A stretch of DNA of 64,000 nt from DATEPR01 sp036491115 (GCA_036491115.1 DASXCQ010000004.1:62001-126000), one strand, 5' to 3'. Positions 41,720-52,371 are shown, numbered from the stretch's first letter. The notes: generated by a model from the letters alone, not told the origin. Program-made: numbers and translations.

Positions 41720-42415
41720 TTACTTGGCGTGGACCAGGACGGCGTGGGCGATGGACTGCTGGAACTTCGCGGCGTTGCCGGCGCCCTTGACCTCTATGCC
41801 ACCGGCCCGTTCGCCCAGGGCGCACACCTCCACGGTTCCGCCCGGCACCACGCCGACCGACTTCAGCTCGGTCAGGACCTCGGTGTCCAACTGCACGTGC
41901 TCGGCGATCCGGCGGACCTGCACCATGCCGCCGCCGCGCCGGGCGACCTCGTCCACCCGGACCAGCTCCGGGTCGACCGGCGGCGCCGGGTCGCCGGCGT
42001 CCAACTGGTCCAGGCCGGGGATGGGGTTGCCGTAGGGGGAAGTGGTGGGGTGGTCGAGCAGGCGGACCAGCTTGCGCTCGACGGCCTCGCTCATCACGTG
42101 CTCCCAGCGGCACGCCTCGCTGTGCACCTGCTCCCACTCCAGGCCGATGATGTCCACCAGCAGCCGCTCGGCCAGCCGGTGCTTGCGCATCACGGCGACG
42201 GCCAGTGAGCGGCCGTGGTCGGTGAGTTCCAGGTGCCGGTCGTCGGCGACCACCAGCAGGCCGTCCCGCTCCATCCGGCCCACGGTCTGGCTGACCGTCG
42301 GCCCGCTCTGCTCCAGGCGTTCGGCGATCCTCGCGCGCAGCGGCACCACGCCTTCCTCCTCCAGCTCATAAATCGTCCGGAGGTACATCTCGGTGGTGTC
42401 GATGAGGTCGTTCAC
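41720..42415 (-). CDS. ideR: DtxR/IdeR-family metal-dependent repressor
   Basis: 231 residues from GTG 42415 with an AAGGGGAA site. The N-terminal winged helix starts LIDTTEMYLRTIYELEEEG (Met10 is a metal ligand in DtxR), followed by the SGPTVSQTVGRMERDGLL recognition helix. The metal and dimer domain contains RKHRLAERLL and EACRWEHVMSE, with Cys102-type and His ligands. The C-terminal SH3-like domain ends the protein. It represses iron uptake when Fe2+ is bound. Location close to sigB and the lexA-nrdR block matches mycobacterial ideR. Confidence 0.95.
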   Translation of the reverse strand: MNDLIDTTEMYLRTIYELEEEGVVPLRARIAERLEQSGPTVSQTVGRMERDGLLVVADDRHLELTDHGRSLAVAVMRKHRLAERLLVDIIGLEWEQVHSEACRWEHVMSEAVERKLVRLLDHPTTSPYGNPIPGLDQLDAGDPAPPVDPELVRVDEVARRGGGMVQVRRIAEHVQLDTEVLTELKSVGVVPGGTVEVCALGERAGGIEVKGAGNAAKFQQSIAHAVLVHAK

Positions 42416-42505
42416 ACCATTCCCCTTCGTCGTTCACAATGGTAGTCGCTCTCACGGACAGCGCGGTGTCTCGCTTCGGATTCCTCTACCGGGCAAGATG
42501 ACGCC

Positions 42506-43351
42506 GTGCCACCTTTTGTTCGACCACTCGTGTCCACCCGGGAACTGGCCACAATGCTCGACTCGACGCCGCCCGTGGTGCTCGACGTCCGGTGGCGGCT
42601 GGGTGGCCCGGCCGGCCGGGACGACTACGTGCTCGGCCACGTGCCCGGCGCCGTCTACGTCGACCTGGACACCGATCTGGCCGCACCGCCCGGACCAGCG
42701 GGCCGGCACCCGCTGCCCGATCCCGCGACACTCCAGGCGTCCCTGCGGGCCGCGGGCGTCGACGAACACGACACCGTCGTGGCCTACGACGACCGCGACG
42801 GCTCGGTGGCGGCTCGGGCCTGGTGGCTGCTGCGCTGGGCCGGGCACGCGGACGTGCGGGTGCTGGACGGCGGTTACGCCGCGTGGACGGCAGAACACCG
42901 GCCGACCAGCACCGAGATCCCGGTCCCCGCACCGGGTGACATCGTGGTGACACCGGGCCACCTGCCCGTGCTGGACGCCGACCAGGCGGCCGCGCTGGCC
43001 GCCGAGGGCGTGCTGCTGGACGCTCGGGCACCTGAGCGCTACCGGGGCGACGTCGAACCGATCGACCCGCGCGCCGGCCACATCCCGGGCGCCCGCAACG
43101 CGCCGTTCGCCGGTCACATCGGGCCGGACGGGCGGTGGCTGCCGCCCGCCGAGTTGGCTGCCCGATTCGCCGGGCTCGGCGTCGCGAAGCACGAGCCGGT
43201 GGGTGCCTACTGTGGGTCGGGTGTGACGGCGTCGTCCGTGGTGCTGGCCATCGAGGCGGCCGGCGTGCTGGACGAGCCGGCCGCGTTGTTCGCCGGGTCG
43301 TGGTCGCACTGGTCAGGCGATCCCGCGCGCCCCGTGGCGACCGGCGACTAG
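42506..43351 (+). CDS. sseA: Rhodanese-type sulfurtransferase (SseA-like)
   Basis: 281 residues with two rhodanese domains. The N-terminal one (about 10-125) is inactive in form. The C-terminal one (about 150-275) has the catalytic loop YCGSGVTAS with the persulfide Cys. Such enzymes transfer sulfane sulfur from thiosulfate or 3-mercaptopyruvate to thiols or cyanide. The six-residue loop CGSGVT fits the mercaptopyruvate type. It is divergent from ideR by 90 bp. GTG 42506 lacks a clear ribosome-binding site. Confidence 0.92.
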   Translation: MPPFVRPLVSTRELATMLDSTPPVVLDVRWRLGGPAGRDDYVLGHVPGAVYVDLDTDLAAPPGPAGRHPLPDPATLQASLRAAGVDEHDTVVAYDDRDGSVAARAWWLLRWAGHADVRVLDGGYAAWTAEHRPTSTEIPVPAPGDIVVTPGHLPVLDADQAAALAAEGVLLDARAPERYRGDVEPIDPRAGHIPGARNAPFAGHIGPDGRWLPPAELAARFAGLGVAKHEPVGAYCGSGVTASSVVLAIEAAGVLDEPAALFAGSWSHWSGDPARPVATGD

Positions 43352-43361
43352 GGTCACGGGC

Positions 43362-44552
43362 ATGGGTGCACCGGCCGAGGTCGTGTGGGACGACGCGCTG
43401 CTGGGTTACGACATGGGGGACCAGCATCCGCTCAACCCGATCCGCCTGCGCCTGACCGTCCAGCTGGCCACCGAACTGGGCGTGCTCGCGGGCGTGACCC
43501 CGCTCCGGCCGGAGCAGGCCACCGACGAGCTGCTCGAGCGCATCCACGACGCCGGCTACATCACGGCCGTACGCGCCGCGCCCGGCGTGCGGGCCGACGA
43601 ACTCGCCGAGCTCGACCACGGCCTGGGTACCCCGGACAATCCGATCTTCCCGCGGATGCACGAGGCGTCGGCGCTGGTCGTCGGCGGCTCGGTGCTGGCC
43701 GCCGACCTGATCGCCACCGGCGCGGCCGACCGGGCGGTGAGCATCTCCGGCGGGCTGCACCACGCCATGCCCGACCACGCGGCCGGTTTCTGCGTCTACA
43801 ACGACTGCGCCGTGGCGATCTCGTGGCTGCTCGACCACGGCGTGGAGCGGGTGGCCTACGTGGACGTCGACGTGCACCACGGCGACGGCGTGCAGACCGC
43901 CTTCTACGACGACCCCAGGGTGCTCACCATCTCCATCCACCAGCACCCGCGCACCCTCTGGCCGGGCACCGGCTACGCCAGGGAGATCGGCACCGGTGCC
44001 GGCGAGGGCATGGCGGTGAACCTGCCGCTGCCGCCGGGCACCACCGACCGCCCGTGGCTACGCGCCTTCCACGCCGTGGCGCCGAGCCTGCTGGGCGCCT
44101 TCCAGCCGCAGGTGTTGGTCACCCAGTGCGGTGTGGACAGCCACCGCAACGACCCGCTGGCCGATCTCTCGCTCACGGTGGACGGCCACCGCGCGATCTA
44201 CCGGTCGATGCGGGACCTGGCCCGCCGCTACACGGACGGCCGCTGGCTGGCCCTGGGCGGCGGTGGCTACGACCTGGTCCGCGTGGTGCCCCGCTCGTGG
44301 ACGCACCTGCTGGCCACCGTCCTGGACCGGGACGTCGACCCGAACACGCCGCTGCCCGCGGGCTGGATGTCCACCGTCGTTCCCATGGTGCCCAGGCACA
44401 TCATGCTGCCGGCGTCGATGAGCGACGGCGCGGACACCGACTTCGAACCGTGGGGCGGCAGCGTGGACGACCCGGTGGACATGGCGGTCAAGGACACCCG
44501 GCAGGCGGTGTTTCCCTTGCACGGCCTCGATCCGGACGATCCGCGGGACTAG
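43362..44552 (+). CDS. acuC: Acetoin utilization protein AcuC (histone-deacetylase-like)
   Basis: 396 residues of the arginase/deacetylase fold. Zn-binding and catalytic residues sit in GGLHHAMPDHAAGFCVYND, YVDVDVHHGDGVQ and TQCGVDSHRNDPL, and the GGGGYDL motif is present. Bacterial AcuC deacetylates acetyl-CoA synthetase and reactivates it. The next gene, 4 bp downstream, encodes a Pat-type acetyltransferase, the opposing enzyme. The stop codon of sseA forms part of a TAGGGT hexamer 7 nt before the ATG. Confidence 0.94.
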   Translation: MGAPAEVVWDDALLGYDMGDQHPLNPIRLRLTVQLATELGVLAGVTPLRPEQATDELLERIHDAGYITAVRAAPGVRADELAELDHGLGTPDNPIFPRMHEASALVVGGSVLAADLIATGAADRAVSISGGLHHAMPDHAAGFCVYNDCAVAISWLLDHGVERVAYVDVDVHHGDGVQTAFYDDPRVLTISIHQHPRTLWPGTGYAREIGTGAGEGMAVNLPLPPGTTDRPWLRAFHAVAPSLLGAFQPQVLVTQCGVDSHRNDPLADLSLTVDGHRAIYRSMRDLARRYTDGRWLALGGGGYDLVRVVPRSWTHLLATVLDRDVDPNTPLPAGWMSTVVPMVPRHIMLPASMSDGADTDFEPWGGSVDDPVDMAVKDTRQAVFPLHGLDPDDPRD

Positions 44553-44556
44553 TCCG

Positions 44557-47262
44557 ATGCCGGACACGGTCGGCGGGCCGGATCCGTTCGACTACCCGAG
44601 GCACTGGGAAGCCGACGTGGTCCTCACCGACGGCGGCACGGTCCACCTGAGACCGATCATCCCCACCGACGCCGAACTGATCCGCGGCCTGCACGGCAGG
44701 CTGTCCGAGCGGACCCGTTACTTCCGTTATTTCTCACCATATCCGCACATGTCGGACCGCGACCTGAAGCGGTTCTCCGTCATCGACCACCGGGGTCGGG
44801 TGGCGTTCGGCGCGTTCCTCGGTGACGACCTGATCGCCGTGGGCCGTTATGAACAGCTCGGTGAGACGCGGTCGGCCGAGGTGGCGTTCGTGGTGGAGGA
44901 CCAGCATCAGGGCAGGGGTCTGGGCTCGATCCTGCTGGAACACCTGGCCGCCGCGGCCCGCGAGCGCGGCATCGGCCGGTTCGTCGCCGAGGTGCTGGGC
45001 GAGAACGGCCAGATGGTGCGGGTGTTCCGGGACGCCGGGTACCGGGTGAGCAGGGCCATCGACGAGGGCGTGCTGCACCTGGAGTTCGCCATCGACCCGA
45101 CGGACGCCTCGGTGGAGGTGGCCAGGGCGCGGGAGCAGGCCGCCGAGGCGCGCAGCGTGCACAACCTGTTGCACCCACAGTCGGTCGCGGTGATCGGCGC
45201 GTCCACCGACCCGACCAAGGTCGGGCATGTCGTGCTCACCAACCTGCTGCGCGGCGACTTCGCCGGCACCGTGTACCCGGTCAACTCGGCCCACCGCTCG
45301 GTGCGTGGCGTGCGGGCCTATCCGTCGGTGCTGGACATCCCGGATCCGGTCGACCTGGCCGTGGTGGCGATCCCGGCGGCCGGCGTGGCCGACGTGCTGG
45401 ACGCCTGCCTGGCCAAGGGGGTGCGAACCCTGGTGGTGTTGTCCGCCGGCTTCGCCGACGTCGGGCCGGACGGCGGCGGCGCGGAACGCGGACTGGTGGC
45501 GCAGGCGCGGGCGCACGGCATGCGAGTGGTCGGCCCGAACGCGCTGGGCGTGCTCAACACCGACCCGGCGATCCGGCTCAACGCCACGCTGGCCCCCCGG
45601 CTACCCGGTGCCGGCCGGGCCGGCTTCTTCTGCCAGTCCGGCGCGCTGGGCATCGGCATCCTGACCGATGCCGGCACCAGGGGCCTGGGCCTGTCCACGT
45701 TCGTGTCGGCGGGGAACCGGGCCGACGTGTCCGGCAACGACTTGCTCCAGTACTGGGAGACCGATCCGGCCACCCAGGTGGTGCTGCTCTACCTGGAGTC
45801 GTTCGGCAACCCGCGCAAGTTCGCCCGGCTGGCCAGGCGGCTGGCCAGGCACAAGCCGATCGTCGTCGTCCGCTCCGGCCGGCACGCCGTGCACCCCGGC
45901 CTGGCCGCCACGTCGGTGCCGGTGGACGAGGCCAGCGTCCGGGCACTGTTCGAGCAGTCCGGCGTGATCCGGGTGGCGACCCTGGCCGAACTCTTCGACA
46001 CCGCGCTGCTGCTGGTCAACCAGCCGCTGCCGGCGGGCGAGCGGATCGGCGTGGTGGGCAACTCCACCGCGATCGGGCTGCTGGCCGCCGACACCGTGCT
46101 GGAGCAGGACCTGCGGCTGGCCGGCGACCCGGTGGACACCGGCCCGGACACCACACCGGAACAGTTCGCCGCCGCCGTCCGGGACATGGTGCGCCGCGAC
46201 GACGTGGACGCCGTGGTGATCGTGTTCGTGCCGGCGCTGGCCGTGCCCGGCGCCGCCTACGCGAGTGCGCTGCGGGCCGTGGTGGACGAGGGCGCGGCCG
46301 CCCGCAAGCCGGTGGTGTCCACGTTCCTGGCCTTCGAGGGCGTGCCGGCGGAACTGGCCGTGCCCGGCCCGGACGGCACCCCCGGCTACGGTTCGGTGCC
46401 CTCCTACTCCAGCCCGGAGCGGGCCGTGCAGGCACTGGCCAGGGCCGTGCGGTACGCCCGCTGGCGGTCCGCGCCGCAGGGCGGTTTCGTGCGGCCCGAC
46501 GGCATCCAGGTGGACCGGGCCCGCGAGTCCGTCGCCGAAGCGGTGGCCACTGTGGATGGTGGTCGGTTGCTGTCGGACGCGGAGTCGTTGCGGCTGCTCG
46601 GGTGTTACGGCATCGACGTGGTGCCGTTCCGGCGGGCGTCGACCGAGGCGGACGTCGTGGCCGCGGCCGACGCGCTCGGTTACCCGGTGGTGGTGAAGTC
46701 CACCAGCGAGAAACTTCGGCACCGCGACGACCTCGTCGGCGTGCGACTGGACGTGGCCACGGCGGACGGGGTGCGCGCCGCCTACCGGGACGTGTGCGGA
46801 CTGTCCGGAGTGGACGACGTGATCGTGCAGCGGATGGCCGAACGCGGGGTGTCGTGCGTCATCGGACTGCAGGACGACCCGTCGTTCGGGTCACTGGTGT
46901 ACTTCGGGCTGTCCGGCATCGTCAGCGACCTGCTCGGCGACCGGGCCTACGGTGCCGTCCCGCTGACCGACGCGGACGCCGCCCGGCTGGTCCGGGCACC
47001 CCGGTCGGCCGCGCTGCTGGCCGGCTACCAGGGCTCCGAACCGGTCGACCTGACCGCACTGGCCGACCTGGTGCTGCGCGTGGCGACGCTGTCCGAGGAC
47101 CTGCCCCAGGTCCGGTCGCTGGCGCTGGACCCGGTCCTGGCGCTGACCACCGGCGCGGCCGTGACCAGCGCGCGGATCGCGGTGGGCCCGCCGCCACCGC
47201 GGCCGGACTCGGTGCCCCGCCAACTCCGCTCCGTGTCGTTCTACAGTGACGAGCGTGAGTGA
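44557..47262 (+). CDS. Pat-type protein acetyltransferase (GNAT fused to NDP-forming acyl-CoA synthetase-like domains)
   Basis: 901 residues. The N-terminal GNAT domain (about 20-175) has the acetyl-CoA loop DQHQGRGLGSILLEH. Then follow a CoA-binding domain (about 205-330, VAVIGASTDPTKVGH), succinyl-CoA-ligase-like domains (to about 640) and a C-terminal ATP-grasp (about 680-890). Where active ADP-forming synthetases carry the phospho-His motif SHTGxLAG, this protein has ATSVPVDEA (near 450), so the synthetase part is probably a non-catalytic acyl-CoA sensor, as in Salmonella Pat. Together with acuC it should control acetylation of acetyl-CoA synthetase. Confidence 0.92.
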   Translation: MPDTVGGPDPFDYPRHWEADVVLTDGGTVHLRPIIPTDAELIRGLHGRLSERTRYFRYFSPYPHMSDRDLKRFSVIDHRGRVAFGAFLGDDLIAVGRYEQLGETRSAEVAFVVEDQHQGRGLGSILLEHLAAAARERGIGRFVAEVLGENGQMVRVFRDAGYRVSRAIDEGVLHLEFAIDPTDASVEVARAREQAAEARSVHNLLHPQSVAVIGASTDPTKVGHVVLTNLLRGDFAGTVYPVNSAHRSVRGVRAYPSVLDIPDPVDLAVVAIPAAGVADVLDACLAKGVRTLVVLSAGFADVGPDGGGAERGLVAQARAHGMRVVGPNALGVLNTDPAIRLNATLAPRLPGAGRAGFFCQSGALGIGILTDAGTRGLGLSTFVSAGNRADVSGNDLLQYWETDPATQVVLLYLESFGNPRKFARLARRLARHKPIVVVRSGRHAVHPGLAATSVPVDEASVRALFEQSGVIRVATLAELFDTALLLVNQPLPAGERIGVVGNSTAIGLLAADTVLEQDLRLAGDPVDTGPDTTPEQFAAAVRDMVRRDDVDAVVIVFVPALAVPGAAYASALRAVVDEGAAARKPVVSTFLAFEGVPAELAVPGPDGTPGYGSVPSYSSPERAVQALARAVRYARWRSAPQGGFVRPDGIQVDRARESVAEAVATVDGGRLLSDAESLRLLGCYGIDVVPFRRASTEADVVAAADALGYPVVVKSTSEKLRHRDDLVGVRLDVATADGVRAAYRDVCGLSGVDDVIVQRMAERGVSCVIGLQDDPSFGSLVYFGLSGIVSDLLGDRAYGAVPLTDADAARLVRAPRSAALLAGYQGSEPVDLTALADLVLRVATLSEDLPQVRSLALDPVLALTTGAAVTSARIAVGPPPPRPDSVPRQLRSVSFYSDERE

Positions 47263-47695
47263 CAAGAAGATCACCAGGACGGTGGTCGTCCACGCTCCCG
47301 CGAGGCGCGTCTTCGATCTGCTCGCCGACCCGGCCAAGCACCCGCTGATCGACGGTTCCGGCACGGTGCAGGCGCCGCACGGTGCCCAGCCGGAGCGGCT
47401 GGAACTCGGTTCCCGGTTCGGCATGAGCATGAAGCTTGGCGCGCCCTACCGGGTGACCAACAAGGTCGTCGAGTACGAGAAGGACCGGCTCATCGCGTGG
47501 CGGCACTTCGGCGGCCACCGGTGGCGCTGGGAACTCAAGCCGATCGACGACGAGACCACCGAGGTCTCCGAGACCTTCGACTGGTCGACGGCGCCCGGCG
47601 GTTTCTCCTACGGCCTGATCGGCTTCCTGGACCGCAACACCAAGGGCATCGAGGCGACCCTGGCCAAGCTGGATTCGGTGCTCGCGGAGCACTGA
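47255..47695 (+). CDS. SRPBCC-family (START-like) protein
   Basis: 146 residues of the polyketide cyclase/dehydrase-like START fold (TRTVVVHAPARRVFDLLADPAKHPLIDGSG..., WRWELKPIDDETTEVSETFDWS). A hydrophobic ligand cavity is typical. No catalytic residue can be assigned. The 5' end overlaps the acetyltransferase gene by 8 bp. GTG 47255 is preferred, but a GTG three codons earlier is in frame. Confidence 0.85.
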   Translation: MSDKKITRTVVVHAPARRVFDLLADPAKHPLIDGSGTVQAPHGAQPERLELGSRFGMSMKLGAPYRVTNKVVEYEKDRLIAWRHFGGHRWRWELKPIDDETTEVSETFDWSTAPGGFSYGLIGFLDRNTKGIEATLAKLDSVLAEH

Positions 47696-47718
47696 CCGCG
47701 TGCAACCCGGGAGCGCCG

Positions 47719-48237
47719 ATGTTCCGTCCTACCCCCATGAGACACCTGGGAGCGGTTCTCGGCGTCGGCGTGGCGCTGGTCCTGGCGGCCGGCTGTGCCC
47801 AGCAGGAGAGCACGGGCGCGGCCGGCGGCAGCACGCTGTCCACGTCCACGCCGCCGCACACGGCGAGCATGGCCCCCGGACCGGCACCCGTGCCGGCGAA
47901 CCCACCGGGCGTGCGCGCACCGGCAGGCGCCGTCGTGGTGCCGGCCGGCCGGGTGGACGCCAAGGCACTGCCGTTCAGCTTCCCCAAGCTGGTGTGGACG
48001 GACCGCGCCGGCACCACCCTCGGCTTCGAGGGCGAGGCGGGCGGCTGCTTCACGTCCCGGGCCGAGGTGGACGAGCAGACCGCCACCGGAGTCACCGTGC
48101 GCATGATCCAGCAGCAACCGGGCACCGGCGAGCGCTCGTGCCCGATGTTCGTGCGCTACCGGCCCATGGCCGTCCACCTGGCCCAGCCGCTGGGCAACCG
48201 GACGGTCACCCTGCAGTTGTCCATCATCCGGGGATGA
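47719..48237 (+). CDS. Secreted lipoprotein, paralogue A
   Basis: 172 residues with a signal peptide and lipobox VLAAGC (Cys near 28), a Ser/Thr/Pro linker (about 30-80) and a small C-terminal domain (about 90-172) with two cysteines (GGCFTS, RSCPMFVRY) probably disulfide-bonded. It matches its downstream neighbour in the C-terminal pattern (Cys ... CPMxVR ... PLGxRT). The function is unknown. GGGAG precedes ATG 47719. A second ATG six codons later is possible. Confidence 0.8.
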   Translation: MFRPTPMRHLGAVLGVGVALVLAAGCAQQESTGAAGGSTLSTSTPPHTASMAPGPAPVPANPPGVRAPAGAVVVPAGRVDAKALPFSFPKLVWTDRAGTTLGFEGEAGGCFTSRAEVDEQTATGVTVRMIQQQPGTGERSCPMFVRYRPMAVHLAQPLGNRTVTLQLSIIRG

Positions 48238-48794
48238 GACTCGACATGACGAGGACCGTGGCAACGCTGGCCGCCGTCGCGTGCGGCGTGCTGGTGACCT
48301 TGGCGGCCTGCGGGTCGCCCGCCGAGTCCGCGGGCAGCGGCTCCGGGCCGACCATCGGCGTCGCCGCGCCCAGCGCCGTGGGCAGCGTGCCGGGTGCGGT
48401 TCCGGCCACCACACCACCCACCGCCGCGCCGCCCGCCAGCACACCGGAGGTCATCGTCCCGCCCACACCGGCCCAGCCGCCGGCGGGTGGCAAGGCGACC
48501 ACGGTGCCCGGGGGGCAGATCGACGCCAGCCACGTCACATCGCCGCCGAGCGGCGTCCGGGCGGCCGGCCGCCAGGTCACGTTCAATGCCGGTCAGGCCG
48601 GCTGCCAGCAGATCACCGGTCAGGTGGCCGCGCAGACCGCGAAGGCGGTGACCGTGGACGTGATCACCACGAACACCAGCCACGGTGGTCAGGTGTGCCC
48701 GATGATCGTCCGCCTGGTGCCGGTGACCGTGACGCTGGCCGCGCCGCTGGGCGACCGCACGCTGGTGTTCCAGCAGGTCATGCGGCACGGCTGA
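48234..48794 (+). CDS. Secreted lipoprotein, paralogue B
   Basis: 186 residues with lipobox LAAC (Cys near 26), a long Pro/Ala/Thr linker (about 28-95) and a C-terminal domain sharing the spacing AGCQQ ... VCPMIVRLVPVTVTLAAPLGDRTLVFQ with the preceding gene. The ATG overlaps the upstream stop as ATGA. Tandem duplication followed by divergence is likely. The function is unknown. The 3' end overlaps a convergent hydrolase gene by 17 bp. Confidence 0.8.
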   Translation: MRLDMTRTVATLAAVACGVLVTLAACGSPAESAGSGSGPTIGVAAPSAVGSVPGAVPATTPPTAAPPASTPEVIVPPTPAQPPAGGKATTVPGGQIDASHVTSPPSGVRAAGRQVTFNAGQAGCQQITGQVAAQTAKAVTVDVITTNTSHGGQVCPMIVRLVPVTVTLAAPLGDRTLVFQQVMRHG

Positions 48795-49458
48795 GGCCGG
48801 CCAGCAGCCCGGCCACCAGCGCCGACCTGGCCATGTGCGGGCAGTGGTCCCCGTCGATCTCGATGGCGGCCACGCCCAGCCGGTCCACGGCAGCCGAGCG
48901 CATCCAGGCCGGCGTGAGCGTCCGGTCCTGCAACGGCAGCACGTAGGTCGACGGAATGTCCGGCGCCGGCCCGGCAGGCTCGCCGTACGCGGCCGTCGGC
49001 CGCCACGGCCGCAGCGTGTCCACCGCCCAGCGCAGCGTGGCCAGATCGCAGCCGTGGAACAGGAAGTAGGCCGATTCGGTCGGGTCGTCGGACTGCCACT
49101 GCAGCCACTCCGCGCCGAACATGGTGTCCTGCCCGGCCCGCACCTGGTCCAGCATGCTCGACCCGCCCGCGAAGTCCGGCACGAAGGCGGCCAGCCACAC
49201 CAGGTGCGCCGCACCCAGCCGCCTGCCCAGCGCCGAGGCCACCAGCCCACCGCCCGAGTGCGCCACCACGACCGGCTCCCGCACGTCGTCGGCCACCTGC
49301 CCGGCCGCGATCCGCGCGTAGTCGTCGGCCAGCAGGTCGGGTTCGGCCACCGGCAGGTCGACGGCGATGGCCCGGTGGCCGCGCCGGGTCAGGTCGTGGG
49401 CGACGCGGTCCCAACAGGACGGCGACTGGGTGGTGCCGTGCACCAGGACGAAGTCCAC
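48778..49458 (-). CDS. Alpha/beta-hydrolase family protein
   Basis: 226 residues of the EstA/salicylate-esterase-like small alpha/beta hydrolases. The oxyanion HG in VLVHGTTQSPSCW, the nucleophile elbow VVAHSGGGLVAS (Ser near 68) and the C-terminal His in IDGDHCPHMARS are visible. The substrate is unknown. It starts 4 bp after the fumarase stop and may be cotranscribed with it. Confidence 0.88.
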   Translation of the reverse strand: MDFVLVHGTTQSPSCWDRVAHDLTRRGHRAIAVDLPVAEPDLLADDYARIAAGQVADDVREPVVVAHSGGGLVASALGRRLGAAHLVWLAAFVPDFAGGSSMLDQVRAGQDTMFGAEWLQWQSDDPTESAYFLFHGCDLATLRWAVDTLRPWRPTAAYGEPAGPAPDIPSTYVLPLQDRTLTPAWMRSAAVDRLGVAAIEIDGDHCPHMARSALVAGLLAGLSRAA

Positions 49459-49462
49459 GGCG

Positions 49463-51124
<1,662 letters not shown>

Positions 51125-51248
51125 GAGCGTGACGTTACCGGTACGCGGATACCGGAAGGCCGGGCCGGCCCCCGGCCGTCCCGACCTCCCGTTGCGCGCG
51201 GTCGACACTGACCCGCGAAGTCGTATGAGGAAATCTTGAGTACCCCTC

Positions 51249-51277
51249 AGCCTTGCGTGACTGAAATCACAAGTCAA
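51249..51277 (-). promoter_or_regulatory. fum promoter with CRP/GlxR-like palindrome in the spacer
   Basis: On the minus strand, TTGACT (51272-51277) and AAGGCT (51249-51254) are 17 bp apart. The spacer holds CGTGA-CTGAAA-TCACA (51256-51271), which matches TGTGA-N6-TCACA at 9 of 10 positions. A regulator bound there would block polymerase. Distance to the fumarase GTG is about 125 bp. Confidence 0.55.
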
Positions 51278-51332
51278 CGGGACAATCGGGTGAGGCTGTC
51301 GCCGACCGCGGCACACCCGAGCCCGAACGGCG

Positions 51333-51364
51333 ACAGGGCCGGTGCCCGAAGGCACCGACCCTGT
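51333..51364 (-). terminator. Terminator of sigB with UUCG tetraloop
   Basis: Arms 51333-51346 and 51351-51364 pair (7 + 6 bp with one mismatch) around CGAA, which reads TTCG on the sigma-factor strand. This gives an extra-stable hairpin 21 bp after the stop. Confidence 0.75.
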
Positions 51365-51384
51365 CTTGTCGGTTCGACTCGAAT

Positions 51385-52371
51385 TCAGCTCGCGTAGGCG
51401 CGGAGGCGTTCCGCGCGGTCGCCCTGGCGCAGCTTGGACATGACCTCGCGCTCGATCTGCCGGACCCGCTCCCGGGACAGGCCGAACTGGCGGCCGATCT
51501 GGTCCAGCGTCCTGGGCTGGCCGTCGTCCAGGCCGTAGCGCAGCCGGATCACCAACTGCTCGCGGTCGTCCAGCGTGGCCAGCACCCGGCGCAGGTCGTC
51601 CTGCAGCAGGCCGGAGATGACGGCGCTCTCCGCGTCCGTCGCCTCGCCGTCCTCGATGAAGTCGCCCAGCGGGGCGTCCTCGTCGCTGCCGACCGGCATG
51701 TCCAGGCTCACCGGGTCGCGGGCATGGTCGAGCAGGTCGGCGACCTTCTCCGCGGTCAGCCCGACCTCCTTGCCCAGCTCCTCGTTGGTGGCCTCGCGGC
51801 CGAGCTGCTGGTGCAGGTCGCGCTTGATCCTGGCCAGCTTGTTCACCTGTTCGACCAGGTGGACGGGCAGCCGGATGGTGCGGCTCTGGTCGGCCATCCC
51901 CCTGGTGATGGCCTGACGGATCCACCACGTGGCGTACGTGGAGAACTTGTAGCCCTTGGCGTAGTCGAACTTCTCCACCGCGCGGATCAGACCCAGGTTC
52001 CCCTCCTGGATCAGGTCGAGCAGCGGCATGCCGCGGCCCGTGTAGCGCTTGGCCAGCGACACGACGAGCCGGAGGTTCGCCTCGAGCAGGTGGTTCTTCG
52101 CGACTTGGCCGTCGCGCACCAGTGCGGACAGCTCCTCGCGCCGCTTCGGCGGCAGCTTCTTGGCGGTCTCCATCATGTGCTGCGCGAACACACCGGCCTC
52201 AATGCGCTTGGCCAGTTCTACTTCCTGTGCCGCGGTCAGCAGGGCCGTCTTCCCGATACCATTGAGGTACACACGAACCAGGTCCGCCGCGGGGCCCTGC
52301 GCGTCGAGGTCGGCTGCCTCGGGCACGACGAACTCCGGAGCTTCACGTTCGATGGTCTGCGGGACGGTCAC
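51385..52371 (-). CDS. sigB: RNA polymerase sigma-70 factor, SigB/HrdB-like
   Basis: 328 residues, short like a group 2 (SigB) factor. Region 1.2 (ADLVRVYLNGIGKTALLT), region 2 (LLDLIQEGNLGLIRAVEKFD, YKFSTYATWWIRQAITR), region 3 and region 4 with the helix-turn-helix TLDQIGRQFGLSRERVRQIE are complete. No long region 1.1 is present. GTG 52371 has GGGAGGGAGC upstream. The neighbourhood with ideR, dtd and DUF3099 genes matches mycobacterial sigB. The primary sigma factor is presumably elsewhere. Confidence 0.93.
   Translation of the reverse strand: MTVPQTIEREAPEFVVPEAADLDAQGPAADLVRVYLNGIGKTALLTAAQEVELAKRIEAGVFAQHMMETAKKLPPKRREELSALVRDGQVAKNHLLEANLRLVVSLAKRYTGRGMPLLDLIQEGNLGLIRAVEKFDYAKGYKFSTYATWWIRQAITRGMADQSRTIRLPVHLVEQVNKLARIKRDLHQQLGREATNEELGKEVGLTAEKVADLLDHARDPVSLDMPVGSDEDAPLGDFIEDGEATDAESAVISGLLQDDLRRVLATLDDREQLVIRLRYGLDDGQPRTLDQIGRQFGLSRERVRQIEREVMSKLRQGDRAERLRAYAS

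Noticed and set aside
51125..51928. Upstream extension of the fumarase frame giving an 821-residue protein
   Set aside because: The extension is antisense to sigB and low complexity. The class I fumarase family begins near 51124.
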